A program made the translations under genes and the position numbers. A stretch of DNA of 64,000 nt, from positions 1 through 64,000 of the forward strand of contig NZ_JBNUPE010000001.1 of NCBI RefSeq assembly GCF_050409585.1, given 5' to 3'. This DNA is from Facklamia sp050409585. GTDB lineage: Bacteria; Bacillota; Bacilli; Lactobacillales; Aerococcaceae. Of the stretch, positions 46,065 to 55,697 are shown piece after piece (positions within the stretch are counted from its first letter, which is position 1; each line of letters begins with the position of its first letter). A model generated the notes under the pieces. It did no database searches and was not told the DNA's origin. It saw nothing but the letters and a program-made list of their open reading frames with translations.

Positions 46065-46334
46065 ATGAAAGCAGGCATTCATCCAGAATATCATCCAGTT
46101 GTGTTTATGGATACTTCGACAGGTTATAAATTTTTATCAGGATCAACTAAGTCTTCTTCAGAGACAGTTGAATGGGAAGATGGAAACACTTACCCTTTAA
46201 TCCGGATTGAAATTTCATCTGATTCACATCCATTCTATACTGGACGTCAGAAATTTACACAAGCCGATGGACGCGTCGACAAGTTCAACAAAAAGTTCGG
46301 ATTTGTGGACAAAAACGCAAAAAAAGAAGACTAA
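46065..46334 (+). CDS. rpmE2: 50S ribosomal protein L31 type B
   Basis: The 89-aa product has the L31 pattern (MKAGIHPEYHPVVFMDTSTG, SDSHPFYTGRQKF, GRVDKFNKKFGF). It lacks the CxxC zinc cysteines, which defines the zinc-independent C-minus type B form. Elsewhere this form replaces zinc-L31 when zinc is scarce. No Zur-like site is obvious upstream. A good AAAGGAAG precedes the ATG and a terminator follows. Confidence 0.95.
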   Translation: MKAGIHPEYHPVVFMDTSTGYKFLSGSTKSSSETVEWEDGNTYPLIRIEISSDSHPFYTGRQKFTQADGRVDKFNKKFGFVDKNAKKED

Positions 46335-46347
46335 TTTTAAACAGCTC

Positions 46348-46390
46348 AAAAAGCCGACCCAGGTGCTTAAAAGCGCTCCGGTCGGTTTTT
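46348..46390 (+). terminator. Terminator after rpmE2
   Basis: AAAAGCCGACC pairs with GGTCGGTTTTT, with a further inner GTGCT/AGCGC stem, ending in a T-run. Confidence 0.85.
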
Positions 46391-46527
46391 ATTTGCATTT
46401 GTTTTTAGAGACTCATTGATGACTTTCTATTGTTTTGAAAAGGCCTTGCATCTCTTTAAATAATTTAATAAGATTTATTATTATAATGATTTAAAATATT
46501 GTTATAGGAGGAATAATTAATAGTAGT

Positions 46528-48105
46528 ATGGAATCAAATGGAAAGAATAAAAAAAGTTTTGTACAGCGTTCACTAGATTGGGTGGAAAAAGTCGGTAATA
46601 AGATGCCGCACCCAGTAGTAATTTTTATCATCTTGTCGGCTATCACTATTTTAATCTCTGACTTGGTTTACCGCTCAGGCGTTTCAGTAGAGTTCTTTGA
46701 TGCGAAAGCAGATGAAACCAGTACTATAGCAGCCGTCTCACTCTTAAACAGTGATGGCTTACGCTATATATTTGAATCGGCGGTTTCAAACTTTACTAGC
46801 TTTGCTCCTTTAGGAACTGTTCTCGTCACCATGTTGGGTGTTGGAATTGCAGAATGGTCAGGCTTAATCGGCTCTGCCTTGACTAAGTTAATTATGAAGG
46901 TACCTAATTCACTCTTAACCATGGTGGTTGTTTTTGCCGGTATTATCTCAAATATTGCCTCTGATGCTGGTTACGTAGTGGTTGTGCCACTTGGCGCTAT
47001 TATGTTTGCTGGTGCTAAGCGTCACCCAATTGCTGGTCTAGCTGCTGCCTTTGCTGGGGTATCGGGCGGATTTTCAGCCAACCTTATGTTTGGACCAACT
47101 GATGCCTTATTAGGAGGGATCACTAACGTCGCTTTAAATGCCAGTGGCATTGATTATGAAGTTTCCATTAGTGGTAACTGGTATTTCTTAATCGTCTCTA
47201 CTGTTTTCTTAACCATTATTGGTACTTTAATAACCGAAAAAATTGTTGAACCACATCTTGGTTCATACCATGGCGACTTTGATAAACATGAAACTAGCGA
47301 GCTATCCCTTAAGGAAGAAAAAGGTCTAAAGAATGCCGGGATCGCATTGTTAGTTTCATTAGTCGCGGCTTTTCTACTAATGAACCCTTGGTTTGGTCCC
47401 TTCCAATCAATCGATCCTGAGACCGGTCTAAAGACTTTACAACCCTTTATGAATACCGGCTTAATATTTATGGTTTTCTTATTATTTGGTATACCAGGCT
47501 ATGTATATGGTCGTACAACTGGCAAAATTCAAAATTCTAATGACTTCGTGGAATCAATGATTGAGGCTATGCGATCAATGGCAGGTTTCATCGTAATGGC
47601 TTTCTTTGCTTCCCAACTGATTGCTTACTTTACCGAGTCTAATTTGGGAATTATTTTAGCTTCAACAGGTGCAGATTTCTTAAAAAGTCAAAAGATTTCA
47701 GGAATTCCTTTAATCCTTGCTTTTATTTTCTTTGCAGCTTTTATCAACTTGTTTATTGGTTCAGCTTCTGCCAAGTGGGCAATCTTAGCTCCTATCTTTG
47801 TTCCAATGTTTATTGCCATTAACTTGTCCCCAGAGATGACCCAAATGGCTTATCGTGTGGCTGATTCATCCACTAATATTATTTCACCATTGATGAACTA
47901 TTTTGCAATGATTCTTGTGTTTATGCAACGATATGATAAGAAGAGTGGAATTGGGACCCTTATTTCAACTATGCTACCATACTCTATTGCTTTCTTAATC
48001 TTCTGGTCAATCTTATTAATTGTATGGTACAGTCTCAACCTTCCATTAGGACCTGGCGCACCCGTACAAGTTTCAATGATTCAACCTCTATTAGGGCTTT
48101 TATAA
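46528..48105 (+). CDS. AbgT family transporter
   Basis: Membrane protein of 525 aa with about ten TMs, of the AbgT/MtrF family (p-aminobenzoyl-glutamate uptake or sulfonamide export). Supporting segments are VEKVGNKMPHPVVIFIILSA at the start, ASDAGYVVVVPLGAIMF, GFSANLMFGPTDALLGGIT, and INLFIGSASAKWAILAPIFV near the end. The substrate is unknown. The only AGGAGG upstream is 16 bases from the ATG, unusually far. It is flanked by terminators and is probably monocistronic. Confidence 0.92.
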   Translation: MESNGKNKKSFVQRSLDWVEKVGNKMPHPVVIFIILSAITILISDLVYRSGVSVEFFDAKADETSTIAAVSLLNSDGLRYIFESAVSNFTSFAPLGTVLVTMLGVGIAEWSGLIGSALTKLIMKVPNSLLTMVVVFAGIISNIASDAGYVVVVPLGAIMFAGAKRHPIAGLAAAFAGVSGGFSANLMFGPTDALLGGITNVALNASGIDYEVSISGNWYFLIVSTVFLTIIGTLITEKIVEPHLGSYHGDFDKHETSELSLKEEKGLKNAGIALLVSLVAAFLLMNPWFGPFQSIDPETGLKTLQPFMNTGLIFMVFLLFGIPGYVYGRTTGKIQNSNDFVESMIEAMRSMAGFIVMAFFASQLIAYFTESNLGIILASTGADFLKSQKISGIPLILAFIFFAAFINLFIGSASAKWAILAPIFVPMFIAINLSPEMTQMAYRVADSSTNIISPLMNYFAMILVFMQRYDKKSGIGTLISTMLPYSIAFLIFWSILLIVWYSLNLPLGPGAPVQVSMIQPLLGLL

Positions 48106-48144
48106 GATTTCATATAGTCAAAACAGGTGTTTCTTAATTGCTAC

Positions 48145-48187
48145 AAAAACAATCCTACCCAATCAGCGTATAGGTGGGATTGTTTTT
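48145..48187 (+). terminator. Terminator after the AbgT gene
   Basis: Arms AAAAACAATCCTACC (48145-48159) and GGTGGGATTGTTTTT (48173-48187) pair with one G-U, ending in a T-run. Confidence 0.85.
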
Positions 48188-48272
48188 TGCTTGTTTTCTT
48201 ATTCACATAATCTATCTATCTATTCATTTTTTTGATAAAATAATCATATTCTATTGTGCTTAGGAGAATTCC

Positions 48273-49829
48273 ATGAAAAAACTTTATAAATTGATCTTTA
48301 CTTTACTGCTTATTTCCATAAGTTTAATTTTAACTCATCCTTCCATATTAGCTAAACAAGAGTATACGATTGGAACTTCCGGTCAAACCAAACCACTCAA
48401 CTATTTTGATGATAAGGGTCAATTAGTAGGAATTGAAATTGAAATCCTGCAAGAAATTGATCGACGTAATGAAGATATTGAGTTCAAATTTGAAATTACT
48501 GAGTTTTCTTCCCTCTTCGCAGGACTGGATTCTGGTCAGTTCGATCTAGTCGCCAATAATTTGGGTGAAAATCCCGAACGACGTGAAAAATTTTTATTTT
48601 CCCTCTACCCATATGTCATCACTCACAATGTATTAATTACAGCTAATGATAGTAGGGAAGGCCTCACCATTGAACAAATGGCAGGCAAATCTTTTGGTGT
48701 CGTTCCTTCTTCCCCGCAATCTATCTACCTAGAAGCTTGGAATGAGACTCACCCTGATAAGGCAGTTGTTATCCAATATGCAGAGTCTGACCCAGCCTCT
48801 TTAATACGTGATGTTTATAACGGTCGAATCGACGCGACTATTTACGCCACAACCTATCTAAAGGATGTTGAGGATACTTACGGCATCCAATTAAAAATGC
48901 ATCCGATAGCTAACGAAGAAGAAATTAGAATTCCTGGCTCTTATTTTATTTTCCGCAAAGATGAAGTTGAATTGCGGCAAGTGGTTGATCGAACCCTACA
49001 AGCTATGCGACAAGATGGTAGTCTGAGTGAAATTTCACTGAAATATTTAGGTCAAGATGATACTCTGCTAAATGAAGCAATTATTCAGCGCAATCAGAGC
49101 TTTGAATCCCAAAGACTTAAAGAACAAACGAACAGTCAACTTATTTCATTAAATGCCATTAAAATCGCTTTCCCACGGATTCTTGAAAAACTTCCGATTA
49201 CCTTATTAATTACTCTTATTGCTGGGATAATCGGCTTAATACTTGGATTTATTTTAGCTATCATCAAACTCAAAAAGATCAAAGGTCTAAGAGGGTTCGT
49301 CAATCTTTTTGTTTCTTTTATGCGTGGAACCCCCTTGCTTGTTCAGCTATTTCTTGCTTATTACGGCTTACCCATCTTTCTACAATGGCTTAATCGATCA
49401 ATTGGTACTGATTGGGATGTGAATCAAGTCCCTGCCATTCTTTACGCTTTCTTAGCCATGGGACTAAATGAATCTGCCTATAACTCTGAAACGATTCGCT
49501 CAGCCATTCTTTCTGTCGATCATAAGGAGATTGAAGCTGCCTATTCTATTGGCTTAAATGCTAGTCAAACCATGTGGAGAATTATCTTACCTTCAGCTAT
49601 GATTAATGCCATACCTAACCTAGGAAACAGTCTTATTCGCTTATTAAAAGGGACATCCCTAGCCTTTACCATTACGGTCGTTGATATGATGGGACAAGCC
49701 AAAATAACTGCTGGCTCTAATTTACGCTTTTTTGAAGCTTATATTGCTATTTCATTGATATACTGGCTCTTATGCATTCTATTAGAATGGATGATTAAAA
49801 AACTGGAAAGCTATTACCAAGTGGGCTGA
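48273..49829 (+). CDS. Amino-acid ABC transporter, fused substrate-binding protein and permease
   Basis: One polypeptide carries a signal peptide (about 1-27, ending ILA), a class-3 solute-binding domain (about 30-265; TIGTSGQTKPLNYFDDKGQL, then GIEIEI) and an amino-acid permease domain (about 298-515). The permease has the family start LPITLLITLIAGIIGLILGF and the EAA loop IEAAYSIGLNASQTMWRIILP. Because the receptor is fused, it is tethered to the membrane and needs no lipid anchor. The ATPase gene follows 20 bp later. Substrate is probably a polar amino acid such as glutamine or cystine; it cannot be fixed by eye. Confidence 0.92.
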   Translation: MKKLYKLIFTLLLISISLILTHPSILAKQEYTIGTSGQTKPLNYFDDKGQLVGIEIEILQEIDRRNEDIEFKFEITEFSSLFAGLDSGQFDLVANNLGENPERREKFLFSLYPYVITHNVLITANDSREGLTIEQMAGKSFGVVPSSPQSIYLEAWNETHPDKAVVIQYAESDPASLIRDVYNGRIDATIYATTYLKDVEDTYGIQLKMHPIANEEEIRIPGSYFIFRKDEVELRQVVDRTLQAMRQDGSLSEISLKYLGQDDTLLNEAIIQRNQSFESQRLKEQTNSQLISLNAIKIAFPRILEKLPITLLITLIAGIIGLILGFILAIIKLKKIKGLRGFVNLFVSFMRGTPLLVQLFLAYYGLPIFLQWLNRSIGTDWDVNQVPAILYAFLAMGLNESAYNSETIRSAILSVDHKEIEAAYSIGLNASQTMWRIILPSAMINAIPNLGNSLIRLLKGTSLAFTITVVDMMGQAKITAGSNLRFFEAYIAISLIYWLLCILLEWMIKKLESYYQVG

Positions 49830-49849
49830 TTTTTAGAAAGGAACTTAAA

Positions 49850-50581
49850 ATGTTAGAACTAAATCATTGGTCAAAGTCATTTCAAAATAAAAAAGCTATT
49901 CAAGATATCCATTTAAAAGTTGAGGCTGGACAAGTCCTGACTATTATCGGACCCTCTGGATCGGGTAAATCGACTCTACTACGAACAATTAACTTTATTG
50001 AACCTGCTGACGAGGGAACTATTCGTTTGGATCAGTTAACACTGAATGTTGAAACGGTCTCTCAAACTGATGTTCTTAACCTCCGTAGACAAACAGCTAT
50101 GGTATTTCAAAATTATGCATTGTTTTCTAAAAAGACTGCGCTGGAGAATGTGATGGAACATCTTTTAATGGTGAAAAAACTTTCTAAATCTCAAGCAAAG
50201 GAAAGGGCCATCCCCTTCCTACATCAAGTTGGTATGGGGGACCATCTAGATGACTACCCTCACCAGCTATCAGGCGGACAACAGCAAAGAGTTGGAATTG
50301 CTAGGGCTTTAGCGATTGAGCCCAAAGTTATCCTATTAGATGAACCCACTTCTGCTTTGGACCCTGAACTGGTTGGAGGCGTTTTAGACCTTATTCAAAA
50401 AATTGCCCACCAGCATATGTCCTTAATCCTTGTAACTCACGAAATGAAATTTGCCCAACAAGTATCAGACCGAGTCGTATTTTTAGACAAAGGTATCCTT
50501 TTAGAAGAAGGAAGCAGCTACGATGTTTTTAATAATCCACGACATCAACGAACACAAGCTTTTATTGAAAGTATTTCCTAA
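49850..50581 (+). CDS. Amino-acid ABC transporter ATP-binding protein
   Basis: GlnQ-type ATPase of 243 aa with Walker A GPSGSGKSTLLR, the Q-loop in AMVFQNYALFSKK, the signature LSGGQQQRVGIARA and Walker B VILLDEPTSALDPE. It energises the fused receptor-permease encoded just upstream, so the pair makes a complete importer. A strong terminator follows. Confidence 0.95.
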   Translation: MLELNHWSKSFQNKKAIQDIHLKVEAGQVLTIIGPSGSGKSTLLRTINFIEPADEGTIRLDQLTLNVETVSQTDVLNLRRQTAMVFQNYALFSKKTALENVMEHLLMVKKLSKSQAKERAIPFLHQVGMGDHLDDYPHQLSGGQQQRVGIARALAIEPKVILLDEPTSALDPELVGGVLDLIQKIAHQHMSLILVTHEMKFAQQVSDRVVFLDKGILLEEGSSYDVFNNPRHQRTQAFIESIS

Positions 50582-50590
50582 ATAAATAAC

Positions 50591-50628
50591 GCTCTCTTTG
50601 ATGGATTAATCCCCATCAAAGAGAGTGC
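50591..50628. terminator. Bidirectional terminator after the amino-acid ABC operon
   Basis: CTCTCTTTGATGG (50592-50604) pairs perfectly with CCATCAAAGAGAG (50613-50625), with an 8-nt loop and a T-rich tail. It also faces the converging pcp gene. Confidence 0.85.
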
Positions 50629-50657
50629 TGTTTTAATTTCTTTTTTTAATTCTAAGA

Positions 50658-51305
50658 TTAATGAGTAGCGCCACCAACAGCTTTGATATCTTCTTTTTCA
50701 TTATACTCAACAATCGCTTCAATTGCTTTTTCAATTCCCTTAGCAATATCCTTCAATGACATTGAAGGAACGTTTGGCTTATCAACCACTTGTTGGGTCA
50801 TAAAAGGAATATGCATAAAGCCTGCTTTAGTATTCGGCATCTCTTTTGCCGCAAAATAAAGTGACTGATACATAATATGATTACAAACGAAAGTCCCAGC
50901 AGTATTCGAAACGCTTGCGGGTAGACCGGCTTTACGAATAGCTTCTACCATTGCTTTAACAGGTAAGCTAGCAAAATACGCAGGTTCTCCGTCTTTTTGA
51001 ATAGAAACGTCAATCGGTTGATTGCCTTCATTATCTGGGATACGCGCATCATCTTGGTTAATGGCCACACGCTCAGGTGTTAACTCCGCACGCCCCCCTG
51101 CTTGACCGATGTTTAAAATAACATCCGGTTTTACTTCCAAGGCTTTTTCACGAACAACTTCCGCTGATTTATGAAAAACAGTCGGTATTTCTAATTTTAT
51201 GATTTCTGCTCCTGCAATCTCATCAGGCAACATTCTTACTGCTTCAATGGCTGGATTTACGTCTTCGCCACCAAAGGGATCAAAGCCTGTTACTAAAATT
51301 TTCAT
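50658..51305 (-). CDS. pcp: Pyrrolidone-carboxylate peptidase
   Basis: Cysteine peptidase (C15) that removes N-terminal pyroglutamate from peptides. The start ILVTGFDPFGGEDVNPA is diagnostic. The active-site Cys is in NTAGTFVCNHIMY, the His in AGFMHIPFM, and the Glu in the AELTPERVAIN region. I choose ATG 51305, six bases after GGAGG (215 aa). It lies directly after the DUF969/DUF979 membrane pair, a linkage seen in many Firmicutes. Confidence 0.95.
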   Translation of the reverse strand: MKILVTGFDPFGGEDVNPAIEAVRMLPDEIAGAEIIKLEIPTVFHKSAEVVREKALEVKPDVILNIGQAGGRAELTPERVAINQDDARIPDNEGNQPIDVSIQKDGEPAYFASLPVKAMVEAIRKAGLPASVSNTAGTFVCNHIMYQSLYFAAKEMPNTKAGFMHIPFMTQQVVDKPNVPSMSLKDIAKGIEKAIEAIVEYNEKEDIKAVGGATH

Positions 51306-51337
51306 CAAATTCCTCCCTATTCACTTCTATTTTACAA

Positions 51338-52327
51338 TTAAAAAGCAAAGAAATACATTAATACAATATGGACTACAATCATTACCACTGCAACTGGAAT
51401 CTGCTGTTTAATGACGCCATACTCATTCTTCATTTGTAATAGAGCTGCTGGCAAAGCATTAAAATTTCCAGCCATCGGCGTTATCAAAGTTCCACAATAA
51501 CCAGCAGTCATGGCTAAGGCTCCTGCCACAAAAGGATCTGCCCCTAAGGCAAATACAAAAGGTATTCCTATTCCTGCAGTAATAACGGTGAAGGCTGCGA
51601 AAGCATTGCCCATAATGGCAGTGAAGATTACCATTCCCATTACGTAAGCAACCACTCCAAAGAAACGGCTATCAGCAGGAACGACGCCACCAATCAAACT
51701 GGCAATGACATCACCAACACCTGCCGCTGTAAAGACTGCTCCTAAAGCGGCTAGTAGCTGAGGTAAAATACCTGTAGTAGAAACTTGTTGTACCATTCGA
51801 CTATTTTCATCAAGAAACTCATAGGGTTTAGCTTTTGAAACGATGAACACTATAACGGTGGCTAAAACTGCACCCATTGCGATCCCGACTACATTAAAGC
51901 TTTGAATCGTAAATCCAATAATTAAAGCCACTATCCCAAGTGTTAATACAGGGATAAAGATTTTATTACCGACTCTTTCAGAACGAGCTTCTGCTTTATC
52001 TTCATCAACTATTGGTAAAGTTCCCACTTTAACTTGTTTAAAGAGTGATAAAGCACCCATGACACAGATGATAATTCCGATAATCATAGGGGGGATAAAT
52101 TGTCCACCTAAAAAAGTGAGACCAGATAAACCCCAAAACATGGCTGTTCCAACTCGATTAGGATTCGTTTCGTCTGTAAAAGCTCGCCATGCCGTGTGGA
52201 GAAGTTGCAAACCAATAAGAATAAAAGTGATTTCCAAAAGCATTGGCACATAAGGTTCAAGTGCGGCATTGAAGCTTTCAAGGAAAGTTATCGCTAGAAA
52301 CCCAGCATAATTACTTAAGAGTAGCAT
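51338..52327 (-). CDS. DUF979 family membrane protein
   Basis: About nine or ten TMs in 329 aa, with the conserved GGQFIPPMIIGIIICVMGAL and TAGYCGTLITPMAGNFNALP segments of DUF979. The start overlaps the DUF969 stop by one base. The pair resembles a two-subunit permease. Association with pcp suggests uptake of pyroglutamate or its peptides, which is inference. Confidence 0.88.
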   Translation of the reverse strand: MLLLSNYAGFLAITFLESFNAALEPYVPMLLEITFILIGLQLLHTAWRAFTDETNPNRVGTAMFWGLSGLTFLGGQFIPPMIIGIIICVMGALSLFKQVKVGTLPIVDEDKAEARSERVGNKIFIPVLTLGIVALIIGFTIQSFNVVGIAMGAVLATVIVFIVSKAKPYEFLDENSRMVQQVSTTGILPQLLAALGAVFTAAGVGDVIASLIGGVVPADSRFFGVVAYVMGMVIFTAIMGNAFAAFTVITAGIGIPFVFALGADPFVAGALAMTAGYCGTLITPMAGNFNALPAALLQMKNEYGVIKQQIPVAVVMIVVHIVLMYFFAF

Positions 52328-53010
52328 TATTTAACCTCCCCTTTATGATGACGTCTAATTTTGACATCCAATAATAAGTTGTAAACGACCACTACAATTA
52401 AAGCAATGATAGCAATTGGCATTGAAGCAACGGCTACATTAGCCGTCGTTCCTTCATAACCTAACTCTTTTAAAGTCCCAGCAATCAAGAGGACTCCAGC
52501 TGAACCTATGAAAGTATTTTGTCCAAAGAAGTTTCCGAAGTTCTCATTAGCCGCCGCACGCCCTTTAATCAATTCGGTTTCTTCTTCATTAAGATCGTCG
52601 CCTACTTTTAACTTAGTTGCTGCTTCACCCATTGGGTAGATTAATGGACGCACAAATTGTGGGTGTCCTCCCAAACGAATTGATAAAAATCCTGCAATTA
52701 TACGAATCAACATATAAAGAGAATATAGCCAACCAGTGGTTAACCCCTTTAATTTTCCAATCAGTTTAACAGCTTGCTGTTTCAAACCATAAGCTTCTGA
52801 TAATCCAATCATTGGTAAAGATAAAAAGAATAAAGATACAACTCGCTGTTTAGTATAAGTTTCTCCCAAAATTGTGAAAAATTCAGCCAGGGAAATCCCT
52901 GAAACTAAAGCTGTAGCTAATCCTGCCAGTATAACAGTTGCTAAGGTATCTAGCTTAAAATAAAAACCAAGAACGATAATAATAATTCCAATTAATTTAA
53001 TCCATTCCAT
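52327..53010 (-). CDS. DUF969 family membrane protein
   Basis: The 227-aa protein has about five or six TMs with the DUF969 signatures LPMIGLSEAYGLKQQA, SIRLGGHPQFVRPLIYPM and NENFGNFFGQNTFIG. AGGAGG lies before the ATG. It is first in the DUF969-DUF979-pcp operon. The transport role is likely but unproven. Confidence 0.88.
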   Translation of the reverse strand: MEWIKLIGIIIIVLGFYFKLDTLATVILAGLATALVSGISLAEFFTILGETYTKQRVVSLFFLSLPMIGLSEAYGLKQQAVKLIGKLKGLTTGWLYSLYMLIRIIAGFLSIRLGGHPQFVRPLIYPMGEAATKLKVGDDLNEEETELIKGRAAANENFGNFFGQNTFIGSAGVLLIAGTLKELGYEGTTANVAVASMPIAIIALIVVVVYNLLLDVKIRRHHKGEVK

Positions 53011-53120
53011 AAGTAACCTCCTTTTTTATGTTAGATTCTAATAGTACCATAGAGCTAACTCTATAACAAGTTCGTTTTATTATTATAATCTTTTGCTAAT
53101 ATGGATAGTTTATTTATTGA

Positions 53121-53150
53121 AAAAGAAGGCTTCAAAACGAGCCTTCTTTT
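53121..53150. terminator. Terminator after the zinc-ribbon protein gene
   Basis: AAAAGAAGGC and GCCTTCTTTT form perfect 10-bp arms around a 10-nt loop, with T-runs in both directions. Confidence 0.85.
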
Positions 53151-54323
53151 TTATTTTAACTCCGCTTGTTGGATCTGCGCTTTGAGGTTTTGATCTTGGG
53201 AATAGTCTAAAGTGGTTTTTGTTTTATTGACTAGTTTGACTGGAATGGTTTCTGTCTGTAATTCGTGGCCATTATAATTAGCCTTTAAGCTCACTTCAAA
53301 AATTTGACCAACAAAGCCTGACAATTGAATCTGATTCTGTGAATACTCCTGACCATCAATATTAAATGAAATTACTTGAAAAGGTAGATCAGGTCTTACT
53401 CCTAATAGAGCTTTATCCACCATTAAAGTGTTAGTCACTGGTACTAAGGACAGCTTATGTCGGAGTGTTTCTAATTGACTATAATCTAAATCAAACCAAA
53501 CCTCTTCGGTTTTTCCTTGATAAGTATATTGAATCATCACATTTTGTATTCGAGGCTCAATTAAAATGCCTCCTTTTGAGTTAATAGACTGAGTAGTTTG
53601 GTCTTCACTCAATATTTTTAGGTCACGATATTCATTAGAAAGAGAGAGTTGGACTGGTAAGGGATAAAGATTAATCGCATATTTAGGAAATATCAACAGA
53701 AAGCTTCCCGTTTTTTCTGTTTTCGCCAACTTACTTCCTTGCCATTCAATACCTGTTGATAAATTACCATTTAGCAATAATTGTGGGAAATCAATATGAG
53801 CTTCTTGATAATGTTCAATTGTTCGTTTGACATCTAAATCTGTCCAGGGCGCTTCAGTAATAGGTGTTTTTACTACCGCTGCTGCCTTTAAATAATCTTT
53901 CTTTTTAATAGCCTTAGTGAATTGCTCTTCAACTGCTGCTTTAGAAAAATTTAAGCGATAAATCATGACAAAACTAATTACTCCTAAAAAAATCAGGCTA
54001 AAACCAACAAGCTTTTTCCAATCAAAGCCTTCTCGCTTAGTTAGTACCCTGTGGTCTTTATGATCTAATTGTGTAGTCTCAGATTTATTATCCACCTGGT
54101 CTGTTGACAAGTTTCTTTCATCTTGTCCATGATATAAATCCATTCTACTTTGGGACAGAACAGAATCTTTTGGACTCTTTTCATTTTCTAATAGATTTAC
54201 TCTTCCATCAAAGGATGCACTATCATTTTCTTTATATAAATGATCATTGTTTAACGGCAAGCCACACTCTGAGCAATATTTAGCATCTGGCAGATTTTCA
54301 TAACCACAATTCAAACATTTCAT
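53151..54323 (-). CDS. Zinc-ribbon membrane protein, TcaA-like
   Basis: N-terminal zinc ribbon with two CxxC pairs (MKCLNCGYENLPDAKYCSEC), a polar linker, a TM at about 105-125 (LVGFSLIFLGVISFVMIY), then an extracellular region. The part after the TM (AAVEEQFTKAIKKKDYLKAA) resembles the repeated domain of TcaA/YvbJ proteins, linked elsewhere to glycopeptide tolerance. Start at ATG 54323 behind AAGGAG (390 aa). I am confident of the architecture, less so of the family. Confidence 0.75.
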   Translation of the reverse strand: MKCLNCGYENLPDAKYCSECGLPLNNDHLYKENDSASFDGRVNLLENEKSPKDSVLSQSRMDLYHGQDERNLSTDQVDNKSETTQLDHKDHRVLTKREGFDWKKLVGFSLIFLGVISFVMIYRLNFSKAAVEEQFTKAIKKKDYLKAAAVVKTPITEAPWTDLDVKRTIEHYQEAHIDFPQLLLNGNLSTGIEWQGSKLAKTEKTGSFLLIFPKYAINLYPLPVQLSLSNEYRDLKILSEDQTTQSINSKGGILIEPRIQNVMIQYTYQGKTEEVWFDLDYSQLETLRHKLSLVPVTNTLMVDKALLGVRPDLPFQVISFNIDGQEYSQNQIQLSGFVGQIFEVSLKANYNGHELQTETIPVKLVNKTKTTLDYSQDQNLKAQIQQAELK

Positions 54324-54417
54324 AAGTATTCTCCTTCTTAATATATTCAACCAAATCTATAAGAAATATATATTTTTCTCAAAAAAGAACCCCTCACTTA
54401 GTAAGGGTATTTCTTAT

Positions 54418-55683
54418 TTATTTACTTGAAAGTTTGGATAACTGTGCAAAAAAGTCTTGATTATTATCTGTCTGACGCATTAATTGTATTAATTGTTCGG
54501 TATATTCTAAACCGTTAGAAGTCATTAAATTGCGCAAGTCCCAGATTTGACTTAAATAGTTTTCCTCAATTAATAATTCTTCTTTACGGGTAGAAGATTT
54601 TTTAATATCAATAGCTGGGAAGATACGTCTTTGGCCTAATTCTCTGGACAAATGAAGTTCCATATTGCCCGTGCCTTTAAACTCTTCATAAATAATGTCA
54701 TCCATTCTTGATCCAGTATCTACTAGAGCAGTAGCTAAAATCGTTAAAGACCCGCCATTTTCAATGTTTCTAGCTGAACCAAAGAACCGCTTAGGAAAAT
54801 AAAAAGCTGCAGGATCGAACCCTCCGCTCAATGTTCTTCCACTCGGTCGCACCACCAAATTATAAGCTCGTGCTAACCGTGTGATTGAATCCAAAAGGAC
54901 AACAACATCTTGTCCATCTTCCACCAAGCGACGTGCATGAGAAAGTAGTAAATCTGCCAAACGCACATGGTTTTGCGGTCTTTCATCAAAAGTTGATGAG
55001 ACAACCTCTGCCTTGACTGAACGCTCAATATCAGTTACCTCCTCAGGACGCTCATCAATTAAGAGAATAAAGAGTTTACTATCAGGATAATTACTGGCAA
55101 TCCCTCGCGCTATCTCTTTTATAATAGTTGTTTTACCAGCCTTAGGTGGTGCGACAATCAATCCCCTTTGACCGAACCCAATTGGTGCAATCACATCAAT
55201 CAGGCGGTTTGATAAAACATTTTGTTTATATTCCAATTTTATCTGCCGGTCTGGATAAATGGGTGTTAGACTGGCAAAAGCATCTCGATTAAGCGTTTCT
55301 TCAGGATCTCTCCCATTGACGCTCGATATCTGCATCAAACCATAATAACGTTCTGAGTCCTTAGGCGGTCGAGCAGGTCCTCCTACTCGATCACCATTTC
55401 TCAAGGAAAACCGGCGGATTTGTGAATCTGAAATATAAACATCTTCCCTACTAGGAGAGAAATTAATCGGACGAATAAAGGCTAGGCCTTCATCATTAGG
55501 AATATCTAAGATACCTTCCACTTGGAAAAAACCTTGCTTTTCCTTTTGTGTTCGCATCACAGCTAAAGCTAATTCTTTTTTAGACAGTTGACTAAAATCA
55601 GGGATTTTTAATTCCCTAGCATAAGCATATAAGTCTTTTACTTCTTTATTTAATAAATTCTCTAAGGAAAATGCATCACTCAC
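54418..55683 (-). CDS. rho: Transcription termination factor Rho
   Basis: Hexameric RNA helicase that ends transcription and suppresses antisense RNA. An N-terminal helical domain (about 1-45) is followed by the cold-shock RNA-binding domain (about 50-120; FIRPINFSPSREDVYIS). The ATPase core has Walker A VAPPKAGKTTIIKE, Walker B VVVLLDSITRLAR, and the Q-loop/R-loop segments toward SSTRKEELL. The 421-aa length is standard for Firmicutes without an insertion. It is adjacent to murA, a known arrangement. Confidence 0.96.
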   Translation of the reverse strand: MSDAFSLENLLNKEVKDLYAYARELKIPDFSQLSKKELALAVMRTQKEKQGFFQVEGILDIPNDEGLAFIRPINFSPSREDVYISDSQIRRFSLRNGDRVGGPARPPKDSERYYGLMQISSVNGRDPEETLNRDAFASLTPIYPDRQIKLEYKQNVLSNRLIDVIAPIGFGQRGLIVAPPKAGKTTIIKEIARGIASNYPDSKLFILLIDERPEEVTDIERSVKAEVVSSTFDERPQNHVRLADLLLSHARRLVEDGQDVVVLLDSITRLARAYNLVVRPSGRTLSGGFDPAAFYFPKRFFGSARNIENGGSLTILATALVDTGSRMDDIIYEEFKGTGNMELHLSRELGQRRIFPAIDIKKSSTRKEELLIEENYLSQIWDLRNLMTSNGLEYTEQLIQLMRQTDNNQDFFAQLSKLSSK

Positions 55684-55697
55684 TGGGTACTTCCTTT

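Noticed and set aside
54385..54415. Terminator after rho
   Set aside because: Only a weak stem of about six pairs can be drawn around the AAAAAAG run, so I did not list it.
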